Shown here: one piece after another, positions 7,256 to 16,432 of the stretch
Position numbering within the stretch: position 1 is the stretch's first letter
Layout of the letters: each line of letters starts with the position of its first letter
Made by a program: the position numbers and the translations under genes
Notes under the pieces: generated by a model
Told to the model about the DNA's origin: nothing
The model's input: only the letters and a program-made list of their open reading frames with translations
Database searches by the model: none
Assembly: GCF_002197815.1 (NCBI RefSeq)
Contig: NZ_NIUB01000025.1
Coordinates: forward strand, 1 to 64,000
DNA from: Pseudomonas oleovorans subsp. oleovorans
GTDB taxonomy: Bacteria; Pseudomonadota; Gammaproteobacteria; Pseudomonadales; Pseudomonadaceae
DNA length: 64,000 nucleotides
Direction: 5' to 3'

Positions 7256-10114
7256 TCAGGCCTGCTGCAGTGCCGCATTCAGAGCATTCTCCAGCTCGCT
7301 CTTGTAGCGCAGGTAGTGCACGGTCTGCGCCCGCTGTCCGGCCAGTACGGCAGACAGGTCGAGGTCGGTGATGTAGCAGGGGTAGCGTTCGCCACCGGCA
7401 CGCTGAACGATGATGTGCTGCGCCACGGCGCGGTACAGTTCGCGACCGTATTCCAGTTCGGAAAACTCGCGGTGGTTGCAGTACAGCGTGACATGGCGTT
7501 GACGGCCGTCGCCCGGCTCGACGATGGCCTGCACGTCGTAGAACGGGTGGCTGACCTGCGACTCGGGCGCGGGTCTGCGCTCGAGGCGCTGAGCGCGTAA
7601 TGGCGTCGCCGGCAGCAGTTGGTAGTAGAGAATTTCCAGCGGCGGCTGGCTGTCGGCGCCCTCGAGCGGCAGCATGGCATTGCGCCGATACAGCAGTGAC
7701 TGCAGGAAGCGATGGATCGGTGTCAGCAGGCTTTGCTCGTCGCGAAATGGCAGGCGTCTGCGCCACAGGGCGTTGTGCTCGTCGAGCAGGGTCAGCTCGG
7801 CCTCACCGCTGCTCTCGTGGACGCGGTAGAACACCTGCAGGCACTGTGGGCGGCCCATGGGCAGGATCAGCGCCAGGTCGTCGCCCTCGAGTGCATGGCG
7901 ATCCAGGCGCAGCGGGCTGTAGTGCTCCTGTTCGGCGCCCAGATGGTCGAGCAGGGCCGGCACGTCACCCAGAGCGGTGTGGCTGACCTGGCCGGGGGCC
8001 AGTTGCAGAACGTGATAATGCTGGCGCACCTGCACCAGGTAGCGTGACGGGTACCCTTCGGCGTAGCTGTCGAGCAGGTCGTGCAGCAGTTCTTCGACCC
8101 GTTCGGCGATGGGTTGTGCGCGGTTGCGGCAGTAGCAGCGTACCTGCACCCTGGGGAGCGTGCTGCCGGGCGGCAGGCTGTTGAGCAGGTCGCGCAGGCA
8201 GTCGAGCAGGGCGTCGGCACCGTCGTAACGGCTGACCTGAAGTTCGCTCCAACTGTTGAGCACCACCTGGTCGAGGGTCAGCACCAGGTTCTCGCGTACC
8301 CCGGAATAGCCCAGCGCGTCGGTGCGGTCGGTGGTCATGTGCACGTTCATCTGGCTGTGCTGCTTGAGCGGGTCGACGCCGACATTAACCAGCAACAGCA
8401 CCTGGCTGGGAACGCTGGCACGCAGCAGGGCGGCTTCTTCCACGGGCTGCAGGGGTAGCGGGAAGCTCTGTTGCAGGCTGCCGATCAGGTTGGACAGCTC
8501 GTATTCGGTAAGGTCGCTGGCGCCGGGGTGCAGCGACAGACGGGTGCTGCTGTCGATCACGCCGTTGCGATGGCACCAGGCGAGCAGTTCGATCAGTTCG
8601 CGCGAGCGCTTCAGCGGCGCGAAGTCGGCCCATTCCTGCGCGCCCAGGCTGCCGTTGAACAGCGCCCAGAGGCGTTCGTTCGGCGCTTCGGGGCTGCTGT
8701 ACTGAACCAGGGTCAGGGTGTCTTCGGCCAGATCCGGGGCGATGCCGGGGTTGATGAATTCGACCTTGCCGGCCTTGCGCTCGAAGGCTGCATACAGGCG
8801 CCTGCCCAGCACGTTGAGGTCGCGGTTGTTGAGCGAGCTGCCAGCCTCGGCGCTGCGGGCGAATTGCGAGAGAAAGCGGTAGCTGTACGTTAGCTCGTTG
8901 ACCAGTACGCGGCGCTCGGCCGCTACCTGGCGCACCTTCCACTGGCTGCGACTGTCGAGCACGGATAGCTGGCGGCCCTGCCAGCCCCATTCCGCAGTCA
9001 GGCGCTCCAGCAGCAGGCGCTGCCAGCTTTTGGCGCGGCCGCGTGTTGGCGGGCGACTGACCTTCTTGTTGACCTTCAGGTACAGGCAGCGGCGAATCAG
9101 CTCCAGCCTTTCCTGATCGCCACGCGCGCTCAGATATTCCTCCAGGCGACGGTAGACGACGATATAGGGATCGAGCTCGTCGAGGTCCAGGCGGCCTTCG
9201 AACACTGCCCGCTTGAAGCGCAGTGCCAGGCATTCGACCTTGGGATGCTCGCTGGCGTAGACCTCGGTGAGCAACAGCTTGAGCACCGACTTGTAGGGCG
9301 ACTCGATGCCCTTGTACAGCTGCCACATACCTGCGCCGATGAACTCTTCCGGTGGAATGCGTGCCAGATGACCAAGGTCGAGAACATCTTCGGCGCGCAC
9401 GAAGCGCTTGCTCAGCAGGATGCGGCAGTAGTCGTGGTAGCGGTTTTCCTCGTAGACCGGCACCAGCCACCAGATCGGCGTGCGCCCGCCGAGCCAGATG
9501 GCGGTGCGGTAGAACTCGTCGAGCAGCAGATAGTGCTGGGTGGTGCCGCAATCGTCGGAGGTCAGTTGCGCCTCGCGCGCGCCCTGGGTGAAGCGCTGCG
9601 GGTCGACCAAAAAGACGTGCACCTCGGCGCCCTGGGTGGCGGCCCAGCTTTCCAGTTGGTCGCACTTCTTGCGCAGGTCCTGCAGTTCCTGCGCGCTGAG
9701 GCTGGGCGAGTGACACAACCACAGGTCCATATCGCTCTGTTCGGCCTGCGCCACGGTGCCCAGGCTGCCCATCAGGAACAGCCCATGCAGGGGCGCGGCG
9801 CCCTGGCCACGGCGTGGCTTGTAGACGAACGAGCGGGTCAGGCGCTGGACTTCGGCGAGGCTGTCGTCGTCCGGTTCGAAGCCACTGAGGCCCGCCGGTG
9901 TGCTGGCCGAGACGTAGCCGGGTAGCAGCGGATGATTGACGTGCAGCAGCAGCGGCAACAGCTTGAGCACCAGTTGCTGGCGCGTCGACAACGCCTCCAT
10001 GGCGCGCTGCAGGCGACCCTGGTTGATCCGCAGAAAGCGCGCACGCAGCTGTGCCAGCACCTTGCGGTCGATGCCGTCATCGATATCGGGGCGTATTTCC
10101 TGCGTGCGCGTCAT
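7256..10114 (-). CDS. cyaA: Class I adenylate cyclase
   Basis: CyaA makes cAMP from ATP in the cytoplasm. The 952-residue length fits class I enzymes. The catalytic nucleotidyltransferase half carries GSLGTVAQAEQSDMDLW, in which G116-S117 and D128/D130 form the metal-binding signature, and continues through WWLVPVYEENRYHDYC. The C-terminal regulatory half ends with YPCYITDLDLSAVL. In enterobacteria this half mediates glucose control through phosphorylated EIIA-Glc; whether that applies here is unknown. It is convergent with rnk. Upstream it faces the TIGR02647 operon end, with a palindrome between them. Confidence 0.96.
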   Translation of the reverse strand: MTRTQEIRPDIDDGIDRKVLAQLRARFLRINQGRLQRAMEALSTRQQLVLKLLPLLLHVNHPLLPGYVSASTPAGLSGFEPDDDSLAEVQRLTRSFVYKPRRGQGAAPLHGLFLMGSLGTVAQAEQSDMDLWLCHSPSLSAQELQDLRKKCDQLESWAATQGAEVHVFLVDPQRFTQGAREAQLTSDDCGTTQHYLLLDEFYRTAIWLGGRTPIWWLVPVYEENRYHDYCRILLSKRFVRAEDVLDLGHLARIPPEEFIGAGMWQLYKGIESPYKSVLKLLLTEVYASEHPKVECLALRFKRAVFEGRLDLDELDPYIVVYRRLEEYLSARGDQERLELIRRCLYLKVNKKVSRPPTRGRAKSWQRLLLERLTAEWGWQGRQLSVLDSRSQWKVRQVAAERRVLVNELTYSYRFLSQFARSAEAGSSLNNRDLNVLGRRLYAAFERKAGKVEFINPGIAPDLAEDTLTLVQYSSPEAPNERLWALFNGSLGAQEWADFAPLKRSRELIELLAWCHRNGVIDSSTRLSLHPGASDLTEYELSNLIGSLQQSFPLPLQPVEEAALLRASVPSQVLLLVNVGVDPLKQHSQMNVHMTTDRTDALGYSGVRENLVLTLDQVVLNSWSELQVSRYDGADALLDCLRDLLNSLPPGSTLPRVQVRCYCRNRAQPIAERVEELLHDLLDSYAEGYPSRYLVQVRQHYHVLQLAPGQVSHTALGDVPALLDHLGAEQEHYSPLRLDRHALEGDDLALILPMGRPQCLQVFYRVHESSGEAELTLLDEHNALWRRRLPFRDEQSLLTPIHRFLQSLLYRRNAMLPLEGADSQPPLEILYYQLLPATPLRAQRLERRPAPESQVSHPFYDVQAIVEPGDGRQRHVTLYCNHREFSELEYGRELYRAVAQHIIVQRAGGERYPCYITDLDLSAVLAGQRAQTVHYLRYKSELENALNAALQQA

Positions 10115-10188
10115 GCTCGAACTCTACTGCAGATGCGGCAAGCCTATCAGCGGCAGGCTCGCCAGTGCAGTGCCTTTGACGCTATATC

Positions 10189-10225
10189 GCCCGCCGCGCC
10201 TTTCCCTTAAGGGCGGCCGGCGGGC
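10189..10225. terminator. GC-rich hairpin between TIGR02647 gene and cyaA
   Basis: The outer arms GCCCGCCG and CGGCGGGC enclose an inner CCC-TTAA-GGG stem. It sits just after the stop of the minus-strand TIGR02647 gene. No T-run follows on the minus strand, so termination efficiency is uncertain; it could instead be a dispersed palindrome. Confidence 0.4.
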
Positions 10226-10233
10226 AACCGAGA

Positions 10234-10488
10234 TTAAGCGGAGGTGGTCTGACGGGTCGAGAGAATGGTCAACAGGGCTTGTGCATGCTCGGCGGCATCG
10301 ATGCCCAGGCTGGTCAGATAGCCGCCGTCGGCTTGGCTCACCAGGCCTTTTTCGTGAAGACGGGTGATGGCGCCTTGCGCCTTGAATGAGGCGTTGTTGT
10401 GCACCTTTAGCCCCTCCTGATGATTGTCCAGGTTGTACAGGGCGAGGATTTCCAGCTCGTCGATCAGGTCAGCGGTGAATGACTTCAT
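10234..10488 (-). CDS. TIGR02647 family small protein
   Basis: This 84-residue protein fits TIGR02647, a small conserved family of unknown function in gammaproteobacteria. It has the winged-helix-like pattern FTADLIDELEILALYNLDN, then IGAT-type spacing SFKAQGAITRLHEKGLVSQ and GYLTSLGIDAAEHAQALL. The short HTH-like topology suggests nucleic-acid binding, but this is inference. Its ATG overlaps the stop of the upstream solute-binding gene as ATGA, so the two are coupled. Confidence 0.8.
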   Translation of the reverse strand: MKSFTADLIDELEILALYNLDNHQEGLKVHNNASFKAQGAITRLHEKGLVSQADGGYLTSLGIDAAEHAQALLTILSTRQTTSA

Positions 10489-11303
10489 GGTGACTCCGTC
10501 TTGTTGTTATGGCGCTCTTGCAGTGTAGAGCCATGTGCCGAGCTCTGCCCATCGCTGAGCTGCCAGTTGGCGAGAATTCGTTGATAGGTACCATCCTGCC
10601 TGATCTGTCGCATGCCTGCGTCGAAGTCGCGCAGCAAGGCAGCAGCCCGCGGGTGGCGGCGGGAGAAGGTCAAGTAGAGTCGCGGGCGATGCACCCTGGT
10701 CAGCGCCTTGAATTGGCCGACCAGTTCGGGGTTGTCGCGCAGCAGTGCGTCGGTGGTGCCGCGAAAGGCGATGACGTAGTCCACGCGCCCGCGCTGCAGC
10801 ATGCGAAAGCCATTGATATCGCGCCGTACCGCAATGCGCTGGATATCTGCATAGCTGTCGAAGTACTCGCCGTAGGTATAGCCGATGGTGACTGCCACGC
10901 GTTTGCCACGGATGGCGTCCAGGTCATCTATTGCCGCGTCCCCTGCATGGCCCCAGAGCAAAATATCGTCGCTGAACAGCACCTCCTGCGGTAACAGGAA
11001 CTCCGCGCGGATGTGCGCGTCAGGTGTGGTGTTGAAGCAGCCTGCCAGGCTGCCTGAGCGCGCCAGCTCCATGCAGCGCGAATAGGGGTAGGGCGCCAGT
11101 TCGACGGACGTGTCGCTGGCACTGAAAGCGGCGCGGACTATGTCTGCCGACATGCCCTCGATCCTGTCATTGCGCAGAGCGGTGTAAGGGTGCCAGTCAT
11201 CCTCAGCACCAATACGCGGCGTTTCGGCTCGAGCAGTCCACGCTCCGCTCAAGCAGAGCGTGAAGACAAGCAGAGCGAGAGTTCGAGTCGACTGACAGGC
11301 CAT
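10485..11303 (-). CDS. Periplasmic solute-binding protein (ABC amino-acid type, family 3)
   Basis: The 272-residue product has a signal peptide (TLALLVFTLCLSGAWTARA) followed by a type 2 periplasmic binding fold: RIGAEDDWHPYTALRND, GMSADIVRAAF, LAGCFNTTPDAHIRAEF, VAVTIGYTYGEYFD and a C-terminal MRQIRQDGTYQRILANW. It resembles orphan pseudomonad proteins with no permease or ATPase nearby, so it may be a sensor or accessory protein rather than part of an importer. The ATG at 11301-11303 was preferred to one 45 bases upstream because it leaves a compact signal peptide. It is coupled to the TIGR02647 gene. Confidence 0.82.
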   Translation of the reverse strand: MACQSTRTLALLVFTLCLSGAWTARAETPRIGAEDDWHPYTALRNDRIEGMSADIVRAAFSASDTSVELAPYPYSRCMELARSGSLAGCFNTTPDAHIRAEFLLPQEVLFSDDILLWGHAGDAAIDDLDAIRGKRVAVTIGYTYGEYFDSYADIQRIAVRRDINGFRMLQRGRVDYVIAFRGTTDALLRDNPELVGQFKALTRVHRPRLYLTFSRRHPRAAALLRDFDAGMRQIRQDGTYQRILANWQLSDGQSSAHGSTLQERHNNKTESP

Positions 11304-11389
11304 CGAAGACGGTGCCTTCCTGGTCGGGTTTGGCAGTGACAGTAGCAATCTGCTTGCCAGTCCGGCCAGTGGCCTGGATCAATCCTTGC

Positions 11390-11665
11390 TCAGTTTTCTT
11401 CCGGCAGCTCCGGCAGGGCGCGCAGGGCCTGCTCATACCAAGTGCCATCGAAGGGGCGATCCTCGCGCAGCATGGCGTCGACTTCATGGGCCAGAACCAG
11501 CGCCATCAGCTCGAGGATCTCCTCGCGCTCGTAACCGACCAGCGTCAGCTTGTTGTAAACCGCCTTGGCTGCAGCGGGCTCACCGCTTTCCAGTTGGTTT
11601 TCGATGGCCTGAATCAGGGTGGCTTCGGCGAAGTCTTCGTCTTCTTGCTCGTTGTTTTGGCTCAT
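11390..11665 (-). CDS. Conserved hypothetical protein, 91 aa
   Basis: I do not recognise this family by name. The 91-residue acidic product begins MSQNNEQEDEDFAEAT and is predicted mostly helical. It carries the stretch KAVYNKLTLVGYEREEILELMALVLAHEVDAML and ends LRALPELPEEN. There is no signal peptide, membrane segment or cysteine. The ATG at 11663-11665 follows GAGAGG on the minus strand, so it is the likely start. It lies between a GH114-like gene and a binding-protein gene on the same strand. Its regular amphipathic pattern and normal composition argue for a real gene. Confidence 0.7.
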   Translation of the reverse strand: MSQNNEQEDEDFAEATLIQAIENQLESGEPAAAKAVYNKLTLVGYEREEILELMALVLAHEVDAMLREDRPFDGTWYEQALRALPELPEEN

Positions 11666-11691
11666 GGTTCCTCTCGTGCTATGGCTCTGGC

Positions 11692-12444
11692 TCAGTCGCA
11701 GGGGACGCCGACGCCCTTCAGGCTGACTTTGAAGAATTGCAGACGAAAGCCGGAGTTCGCGGCTCGACTGCAAAGACTCGTATTGAGGGTGCGGTATTCG
11801 GCGATGAAGATCGGTTTGCCCTGGCTGCGCATGTGACTGTAACCGTCGCATTCGTTGTAGCGATAGCAGCTCTCGTTGATGGCAAAGTCGAAGTAGTCGC
11901 CAAGCTCAGGCAGCAGTTCTACGGCATTCTTCAGGCCGATGCTCAGGTCGCGGCTGTGCGCCTCGCTGGCCAGCCAGCGGTTGAAGTCTATTTGCTCGGC
12001 TTCCGTCAGGCTCAGGCCATTGTCATTGCTGTAGCCGTCCACGTTGTCCGGATCGACAGCGTCGCAGCCCTTGTCGACGGCCAGGTCCAGGCGTTTGGCG
12101 AGCAGTTGGCGTACATCGTCACGGCGATAGTCGAGCCAACGCTCGCCAGGCCAATCAGGCAATGCTTTGCCCTGCGCTGCCGTGGGGTAGGCCTGAGCGT
12201 CGCTGCGCCAGTCTTCCCAGGTGCCCGCGCTGAAATAGCAGATGACGATACGGCCACCCGCCTTGAGATTGGTGATGGTTTGCTTGGGCGTGTCGTACAG
12301 GTCGATGTCATAGACCAGGCGATTGGGTGTTTGCAGTTTGCCATCGAGCTGCATATGCCAGGATGCATTGACGGGAATGGTGACCGGTGTCGCCGCTGTC
12401 AGTGCCGGGGCGATAACGCTGAGCAGTGCAAGGAGTGTGCGCAT
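11692..12444 (-). CDS. Secreted GH114-like (endo-alpha-1,4-polygalactosaminidase family) protein
   Basis: The 250-residue protein has an N-terminal signal peptide (MRTLLALLSVIAPALTAA) and then a TIM-barrel of the GH114/TM1410 type. Visible motifs are VYDIDLYDTPKQTI, RIVICYFSAGTWEDWR, RWLDYRRDDVRQLL, GCDAVDPDNVDGYSNDNGL with the conserved acidic residues, LSIGLKNAVELL and the terminal ICEYR-like IFIAEYRTL. Family members cleave alpha-1,4-galactosamine polymers such as Pel-type exopolysaccharide. The substrate here is not known and no exopolysaccharide operon adjoins it. The export signal places it in the periplasm or outside the cell. Confidence 0.82.
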   Translation of the reverse strand: MRTLLALLSVIAPALTAATPVTIPVNASWHMQLDGKLQTPNRLVYDIDLYDTPKQTITNLKAGGRIVICYFSAGTWEDWRSDAQAYPTAAQGKALPDWPGERWLDYRRDDVRQLLAKRLDLAVDKGCDAVDPDNVDGYSNDNGLSLTEAEQIDFNRWLASEAHSRDLSIGLKNAVELLPELGDYFDFAINESCYRYNECDGYSHMRSQGKPIFIAEYRTLNTSLCSRAANSGFRLQFFKVSLKGVGVPCD

Positions 12445-12515
12445 GATGGTCTGGAGCAGGTGGAGGTGTAATTACCTTAGGCCAGAGGTGTTGCCCTGGC
12501 CAGACGCTGGCTTGC

Positions 12516-12995
12516 TCAGCCTGCGGCGAAGTCCAGCAAGGCCTGGCCGGTGAGGCGATAGGTCGTCCATTCGCTCTGCGGACGGGCGCCGAAGGATTCG
12601 TAGAAGTCGATCGCCGGGGTGTTCCAGTCCAGCACCGACCACTCGAAGCGACCGCAGCCCCTCGCCACGGCCAGTTGTGCCAGATGGCGCAGCAGCGCCT
12701 TGCCGGCGCCCAGTCCGCGAGCCTCGGGGCTGACGTAGAGGTCTTCGAGGTACAGGCCGTGCTTGCCCAGCCAGGTGGAGTAGTTGAAGAAGTACACCGC
12801 ATAGCCGATGGGCTGGCCGTCGTTCTCGCAGATCAGACCGTGGGCAGTGCTGGCTTCGGCGAACAGGCTATCGCGGATACCGGCCGCGTCGGTCTTCACC
12901 TCATGCTCGGCCTTTTCGTAGATGGCCAGGTCGGTGATGAAACGCAGGATCAGCTCGGCGTCGTCAGGGGTGGCAGGGCGGATGTGCAAAGGCAT
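12516..12995 (-). CDS. GNAT-family N-acetyltransferase (SSAT/thialysine-type)
   Basis: This 159-residue GNAT enzyme has the order seen in diamine/thialysine acetyltransferases: IRPATPDDAELILRFITDLAIYEK, GYAVYFFNYSTWLGKHGLYLEDLYV, then the acetyl-CoA loop RGLGAGKALLRHLAQ and the C-terminal WNTPAIDFYESFGARP. Related proteins acetylate spermidine-like amines or thialysine; the substrate here is inferred from this resemblance only. AGGAG lies upstream of the ATG, right where a MITE-like palindrome begins (13,005), so the repeat abuts or supplies part of the ribosome-binding site. Confidence 0.85.
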   Translation of the reverse strand: MPLHIRPATPDDAELILRFITDLAIYEKAEHEVKTDAAGIRDSLFAEASTAHGLICENDGQPIGYAVYFFNYSTWLGKHGLYLEDLYVSPEARGLGAGKALLRHLAQLAVARGCGRFEWSVLDWNTPAIDFYESFGARPQSEWTTYRLTGQALLDFAAG

Positions 12996-13004
12996 TGATT
13001 TCTC

Positions 13005-13152
13005 CTAGCAGGCTGTTGAAAAACTACCTACGTTGCCATTGCTGCGTTAAAAACAGGCTCAAAATGCTCATTTACAACTCGTAAACTGCGCTTTTTCGCC
13101 TGTTTTTGCCTTGCACTGGCTGCCTCGCCTACGTTTTTCAACGGCCTGCTAG
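13005..13152. repeat. MITE-like palindromic element, copy 1
   Basis: A 148-base imperfect palindrome. The termini CTAGCAGGCTGTTGAAAAAC and the inverted complement ending GGCCTGCTAG pair. Inside, AAAAACAGGC faces GCCTGTTTTT. There is no coding potential. A related copy with different tips lies at 57,203-57,355 and shares the core TGCGTTAAAAAC, GCTCAAAATG and GCCTCGCCTACGTT. Structure and dispersion suggest a non-autonomous mobile or REP-like element. Confidence 0.75.
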
Positions 13153-13187
13153 CGCTCAGCGGTGCGGTATCAGTCGTTATGGCGCGG

Positions 13188-13649
13188 TCAAAGGCGCAGG
13201 CCGAGGTTGACCATCAGCGCGGCGTTGCCCAGCAGTACCAGCTCCGCTGCCATGCCATGGCTCTGCACGCCCAACGAAGGAATGATCGCGGGTGCTACAC
13301 CCAGATGATTGAGGGGGATCTTGTCGCGATACTCACCGCGATAACCATGTAACAGGCCGCCGGTCAGCTTGGCGTAGAACGGGTGGCGGTCACTGTCGAA
13401 GCGTCGGCCTACATAGGCGTACTGCGAACTCTGGTCGAACGAGTTGCGAAAGACCGCGCCACCCCAGAGGTTGCCGGACGCATAACCACGTTCCAGGCCA
13501 ATCAGGCGCTGGTGATTGTTGTGATCGGGCTCGGGGTTGTAGTGTCGCGTGTAGACGCTCGTCTGTACTTGCCAGTAGTCGTGTTCGGTCGCGACTGCTG
13601 ATGTTGTCAGCAGGCTCAGTAGCAGGGTCGTTGGGAGTGTGTAACGCAT
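13188..13649 (-). CDS. Probable small outer-membrane protein (annotated elsewhere as sn-glycerol-3-phosphate transporter)
   Basis: The 153-residue product has a signal peptide (MRYTLPTTLLLSLLTTSAVA) and alternating-residue strands rich in aromatic residues (YWQVQTSVYTRHYNPEP, SQYAYVGRRFD, HPFYAKLTGGLLHGYRGEY, MVNLGLRL at the C-terminus). That is the look of a small eight-stranded beta-barrel such as PagP-like proteins. Databases often label close relatives as sn-glycerol-3-phosphate transporter, a name I consider unsupported by the sequence. AGGAGG precedes the ATG. It stands alone between a repeat and argH. Confidence 0.65.
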   Translation of the reverse strand: MRYTLPTTLLLSLLTTSAVATEHDYWQVQTSVYTRHYNPEPDHNNHQRLIGLERGYASGNLWGGAVFRNSFDQSSQYAYVGRRFDSDRHPFYAKLTGGLLHGYRGEYRDKIPLNHLGVAPAIIPSLGVQSHGMAAELVLLGNAALMVNLGLRL

Positions 13650-13711
13650 GGCGACCTCCTGGTCGAATGGCCTGTCTTGGCAGGGGCGGCGGGCGCCGCC
13701 CCTTTGCGACC

Positions 13712-15106
13712 TCAGCGAGTTGCGAGAAGTTCGCGGCCACGCACCACGGCGGCACGCACCTGGTTCGGCGCCGTGCCACCGATATGGTTGCGGGCGTTCA
13801 CCGAGCCTTCCAGGGTCAGCACGGCGAACACGTCATCATCGATCTGATCGCTGAACTGGCGCAGCTCGTCCAGGCTCATCTCGGCCAGGTCCTTGCCGGT
13901 CTGCACGCCGTACTTCACCGCATGGCCGACGATCTCGTGGCAGTCGCGGAAGGGCAGGCCCTTGCGTACCAGGTAATCGGCCAGGTCGGTGGCGGTGGAG
14001 AAGCCGCGCAGCGCCGCCTCGCGCATGATCTCGCGCTTGGGTTTGATCGCCGGCACCATGTCGGCAAAGGCGCGCAGGCTGTCGCGCAGGGTGTCGGCGG
14101 CGTCGAACAGCGGTTCCTTGTCTTCCTGGTTGTCCTTGTTGTAGGCCAGCGGCTGGCCTTTCATCAGGGTCAACAGGCCGGTCAGGGCGCCGAACACGCG
14201 GCCGGTCTTGCCGCGCACCAGCTCTGGCACGTCCGGGTTTTTCTTCTGCGGCATGATCGAGGAGCCAGTGCAGAAGCGATCCGGCAGGTCGATGAACTGG
14301 AACTGGGCGGATGTCCACAGCACCAGCTCTTCGGAGAAGCGCGACAGGTGCATCATCGCCAGCGAGGCGGCAGCGCAGAATTCGATGGCGAAGTCGCGGT
14401 CCGATACACCGTCCAGCGAGTTGCCGCCAACGGCGTCGAAACCCAGCAATTGTGCAGTGATTTCACGCTGGATCGGATAGGTGGTGCCGGCCAGCGCCGC
14501 CGAGCCCAGCGGCATGCGATTGGTGCGCTTGCGGCAGTCGACCAGACGTTCGTAATCGCGCGACAGCATCTCGAACCAGGCCAGCAGATGATGACCGAAG
14601 GTCACCGGCTGGGCGGTCTGCAGGTGGGTGAACCCCGGCATGATGGTGTCCGCTTCGGCTTCGGCCAATCCCAGCAGGCCCTGCTGCAGGCGAGTGATCT
14701 CGGCGAGGATGATGTCGATTTCGTCGCGCAGCCACAGGCGGATATCGGTGGCCACTTGATCGTTGCGCGAACGACCGGTGTGCAGCTTCTTGCCAGTAAC
14801 ACCGATGCGGTCGGTCAGACGCGCTTCGATGTTCATGTGCACGTCTTCCAGATCGACGCGCCAGTCGAACTGGCCGGCTTCGATCTCGCCCTGGATCTGC
14901 TTGAGCCCATCAATGATGGCGTCACGCTCGGCATCGGTGAGGACGCCGACCTTGGCCAGCATGCTGGCGTGGGCGATGGAGCCCATGATGTCGTGGCGAT
15001 ACAGGCGCTTGTCGAATTCGACCGAGGCGGTGAAGCGGGCGACGAAGGCGTCGACAGGTTCGCTGAAGCGGCCGCCCCAGGATTGGTTGGTTTTTTCGCT
15101 GCTCAT
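13712..15106 (-). CDS. argH: Argininosuccinate lyase
   Basis: ArgH splits argininosuccinate into arginine and fumarate, the last step of arginine synthesis. The 464-residue protein carries the fumarase/aspartase signature [16 protein letters not shown] with the catalytic serine, the [13 protein letters not shown] region, and TLHLQT-type [10 protein letters not shown]. The start [16 protein letters not shown] is family-typical; the open frame continues upstream but without homology. It is divergent from algZ, with a 243-base shared regulatory region, as in other pseudomonads. Confidence 0.97.
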   Translation of the reverse strand: MSSEKTNQSWGGRFSEPVDAFVARFTASVEFDKRLYRHDIMGSIAHASMLAKVGVLTDAERDAIIDGLKQIQGEIEAGQFDWRVDLEDVHMNIEARLTDRIGVTGKKLHTGRSRNDQVATDIRLWLRDEIDIILAEITRLQQGLLGLAEAEADTIMPGFTHLQTAQPVTFGHHLLAWFEMLSRDYERLVDCRKRTNRMPLGSAALAGTTYPIQREITAQLLGFDAVGGNSLDGVSDRDFAIEFCAAASLAMMHLSRFSEELVLWTSAQFQFIDLPDRFCTGSSIMPQKKNPDVPELVRGKTGRVFGALTGLLTLMKGQPLAYNKDNQEDKEPLFDAADTLRDSLRAFADMVPAIKPKREIMREAALRGFSTATDLADYLVRKGLPFRDCHEIVGHAVKYGVQTGKDLAEMSLDELRQFSDQIDDDVFAVLTLEGSVNARNHIGGTAPNQVRAAVVRGRELLATR

Positions 15107-15349
15107 GGCACTTGCTCTGGTTCGGGCTCTGGATCGGGCGGCCGCGTCGGCGGCCGGCATGGCGGACAAAGTGCGTCGATAATAACAGGGTCGGCAGGCG
15201 TTTCGCCGGGGCGCGTTCGCCGTTGGGCGTTCGATGGCGTTGTCGGCTGCTTCACAATTTTGCCCTGAAGGCAGCATTTCGGTGCTTTATTTTGTCCGGC
15301 TGGAGCCGTCTGGCTTGCCGGCTCGCAGGGCGACAAGGAAACTGCGTCG
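15107..15349. promoter_or_regulatory. Divergent argH / algZ intergenic region
   Basis: These 243 bases contain no gene and must hold both promoters. A possible -10 box for argH (TATTAT on the minus strand) lies at 15,179-15,184. An AT-richer patch near 15,272-15,296 is the likeliest algZ promoter zone, but I cannot name its boxes. I see no long palindrome. Confidence 0.4.
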
Positions 15350-16432
15350 ATGCACAGACAATCCTCTACCAAGAACAAATACAACGCCGCTATCGACGAC
15401 TTCTTCGTCCCGGAACTGTGTCAGCCCGAAGCGCTGCTGAGCATGGTGCTGTTGGCCGAGTTGCTGGTATTGGTATTGGTGCTCGCCGAACCGATGACGC
15501 CGGGGTTCGACTGGGTACGCCTGGCCCTGACTTCACTGTTCGTGCAGTGGATCGTGCTGCTGTCGGCTGCTGTGCTCTGCCGCTTGCGGCCGCTGCTGGC
15601 GCGTCTGCGCCCCGCATTGGCTGGGGTGCTGTGCTGCGCGCTGGTGGTGCTGCTGACCCTGGGTTGTACGGCCGTGGCCGACTATTACGAACTGGGCGGG
15701 CCGCTGCCGCGCAGTGGTGAAGTGAATCTTTATCTGCGTCATGCGTTGATCAGCCTGATCATGTCCGCACTGCTGCTACGCTATTTCTATCTGCAGAGCC
15801 AATGGCGTCGGCAGGAACAGGCCGAGCTGCGCGCGCGGATCGAATCGTTGCAGGCGCGGATTCGCCCGCACTTTCTGTTCAACAGCCTCAACAGCATCGC
15901 CAGCCTGGTCACGCTCGATCCGTACAAGGCCGAGCAGGCGGTGCTGGATCTGTCCGATCTGTTTCGCGCCAGCCTGGCCAAACCTGGCACGCTGGTGCCG
16001 TGGAAGGAGGAACTGGAACTGGCGAAACGATATTTATCGATCGAGCACTATCGGCTCGGCGAGCGACTACAGTTGCAGTGGGAGGTCGAAGGTGTGCCGG
16101 AGGATCTGCCGATTCCCCAGCTGACTCTGCAACCTCTGTTGGAGAATGCGCTGATCTATGGCATCGCGCCGCGTATCGAAGGCGGCCTGGTGCGGGTCGA
16201 GGCGGATTACCAGGATGGTGTGTTCAGCTTGTGTGTCAGCAATCCGTATGAAGAGCGGGGCGAGCAGCACCCGTCGCGGGGAACGCAGCAAGCGCTGAGT
16301 GATATCGATGCGCGCCTGGCGGCACTTTTTGGGCCGAGGGCGAGTCTCAGCGTGGAGCGCCGTGACGGCCGTCACTACAGCTGTCTACGCTATCCTTGTG
16401 CGAGACTCACGCAGGAAGCCAGAGCAATATGA
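15350..16432 (+). CDS. algZ: Sensor histidine kinase AlgZ (FimS)
   Basis: AlgZ is the LytS/YehU-type sensor that pairs with AlgR in control of alginate, type IV pili and virulence functions. The 360-residue protein has four predicted membrane helices between about residues 30 and 148, then a HisKA_7TM-less kinase module of the PF06580 type with the phospho-acceptor H174 in RPHFLFNSLNSI. The ATPase end is shortened: it has LQPLLENALIYGI but lacks strong glycine boxes, which is the known oddity of AlgZ. The stop overlaps the algR start as ATGA, so the pair is translated together. Confidence 0.95.
   Translation: MHRQSSTKNKYNAAIDDFFVPELCQPEALLSMVLLAELLVLVLVLAEPMTPGFDWVRLALTSLFVQWIVLLSAAVLCRLRPLLARLRPALAGVLCCALVVLLTLGCTAVADYYELGGPLPRSGEVNLYLRHALISLIMSALLLRYFYLQSQWRRQEQAELRARIESLQARIRPHFLFNSLNSIASLVTLDPYKAEQAVLDLSDLFRASLAKPGTLVPWKEELELAKRYLSIEHYRLGERLQLQWEVEGVPEDLPIPQLTLQPLLENALIYGIAPRIEGGLVRVEADYQDGVFSLCVSNPYEERGEQHPSRGTQQALSDIDARLAALFGPRASLSVERRDGRHYSCLRYPCARLTQEARAI

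Noticed and set aside
13601..15268. 555-codon open frame on the plus strand
   Set aside because: It is antisense to argH, has no homology, and reflects the codon pattern of a GC-rich gene read on the other strand.
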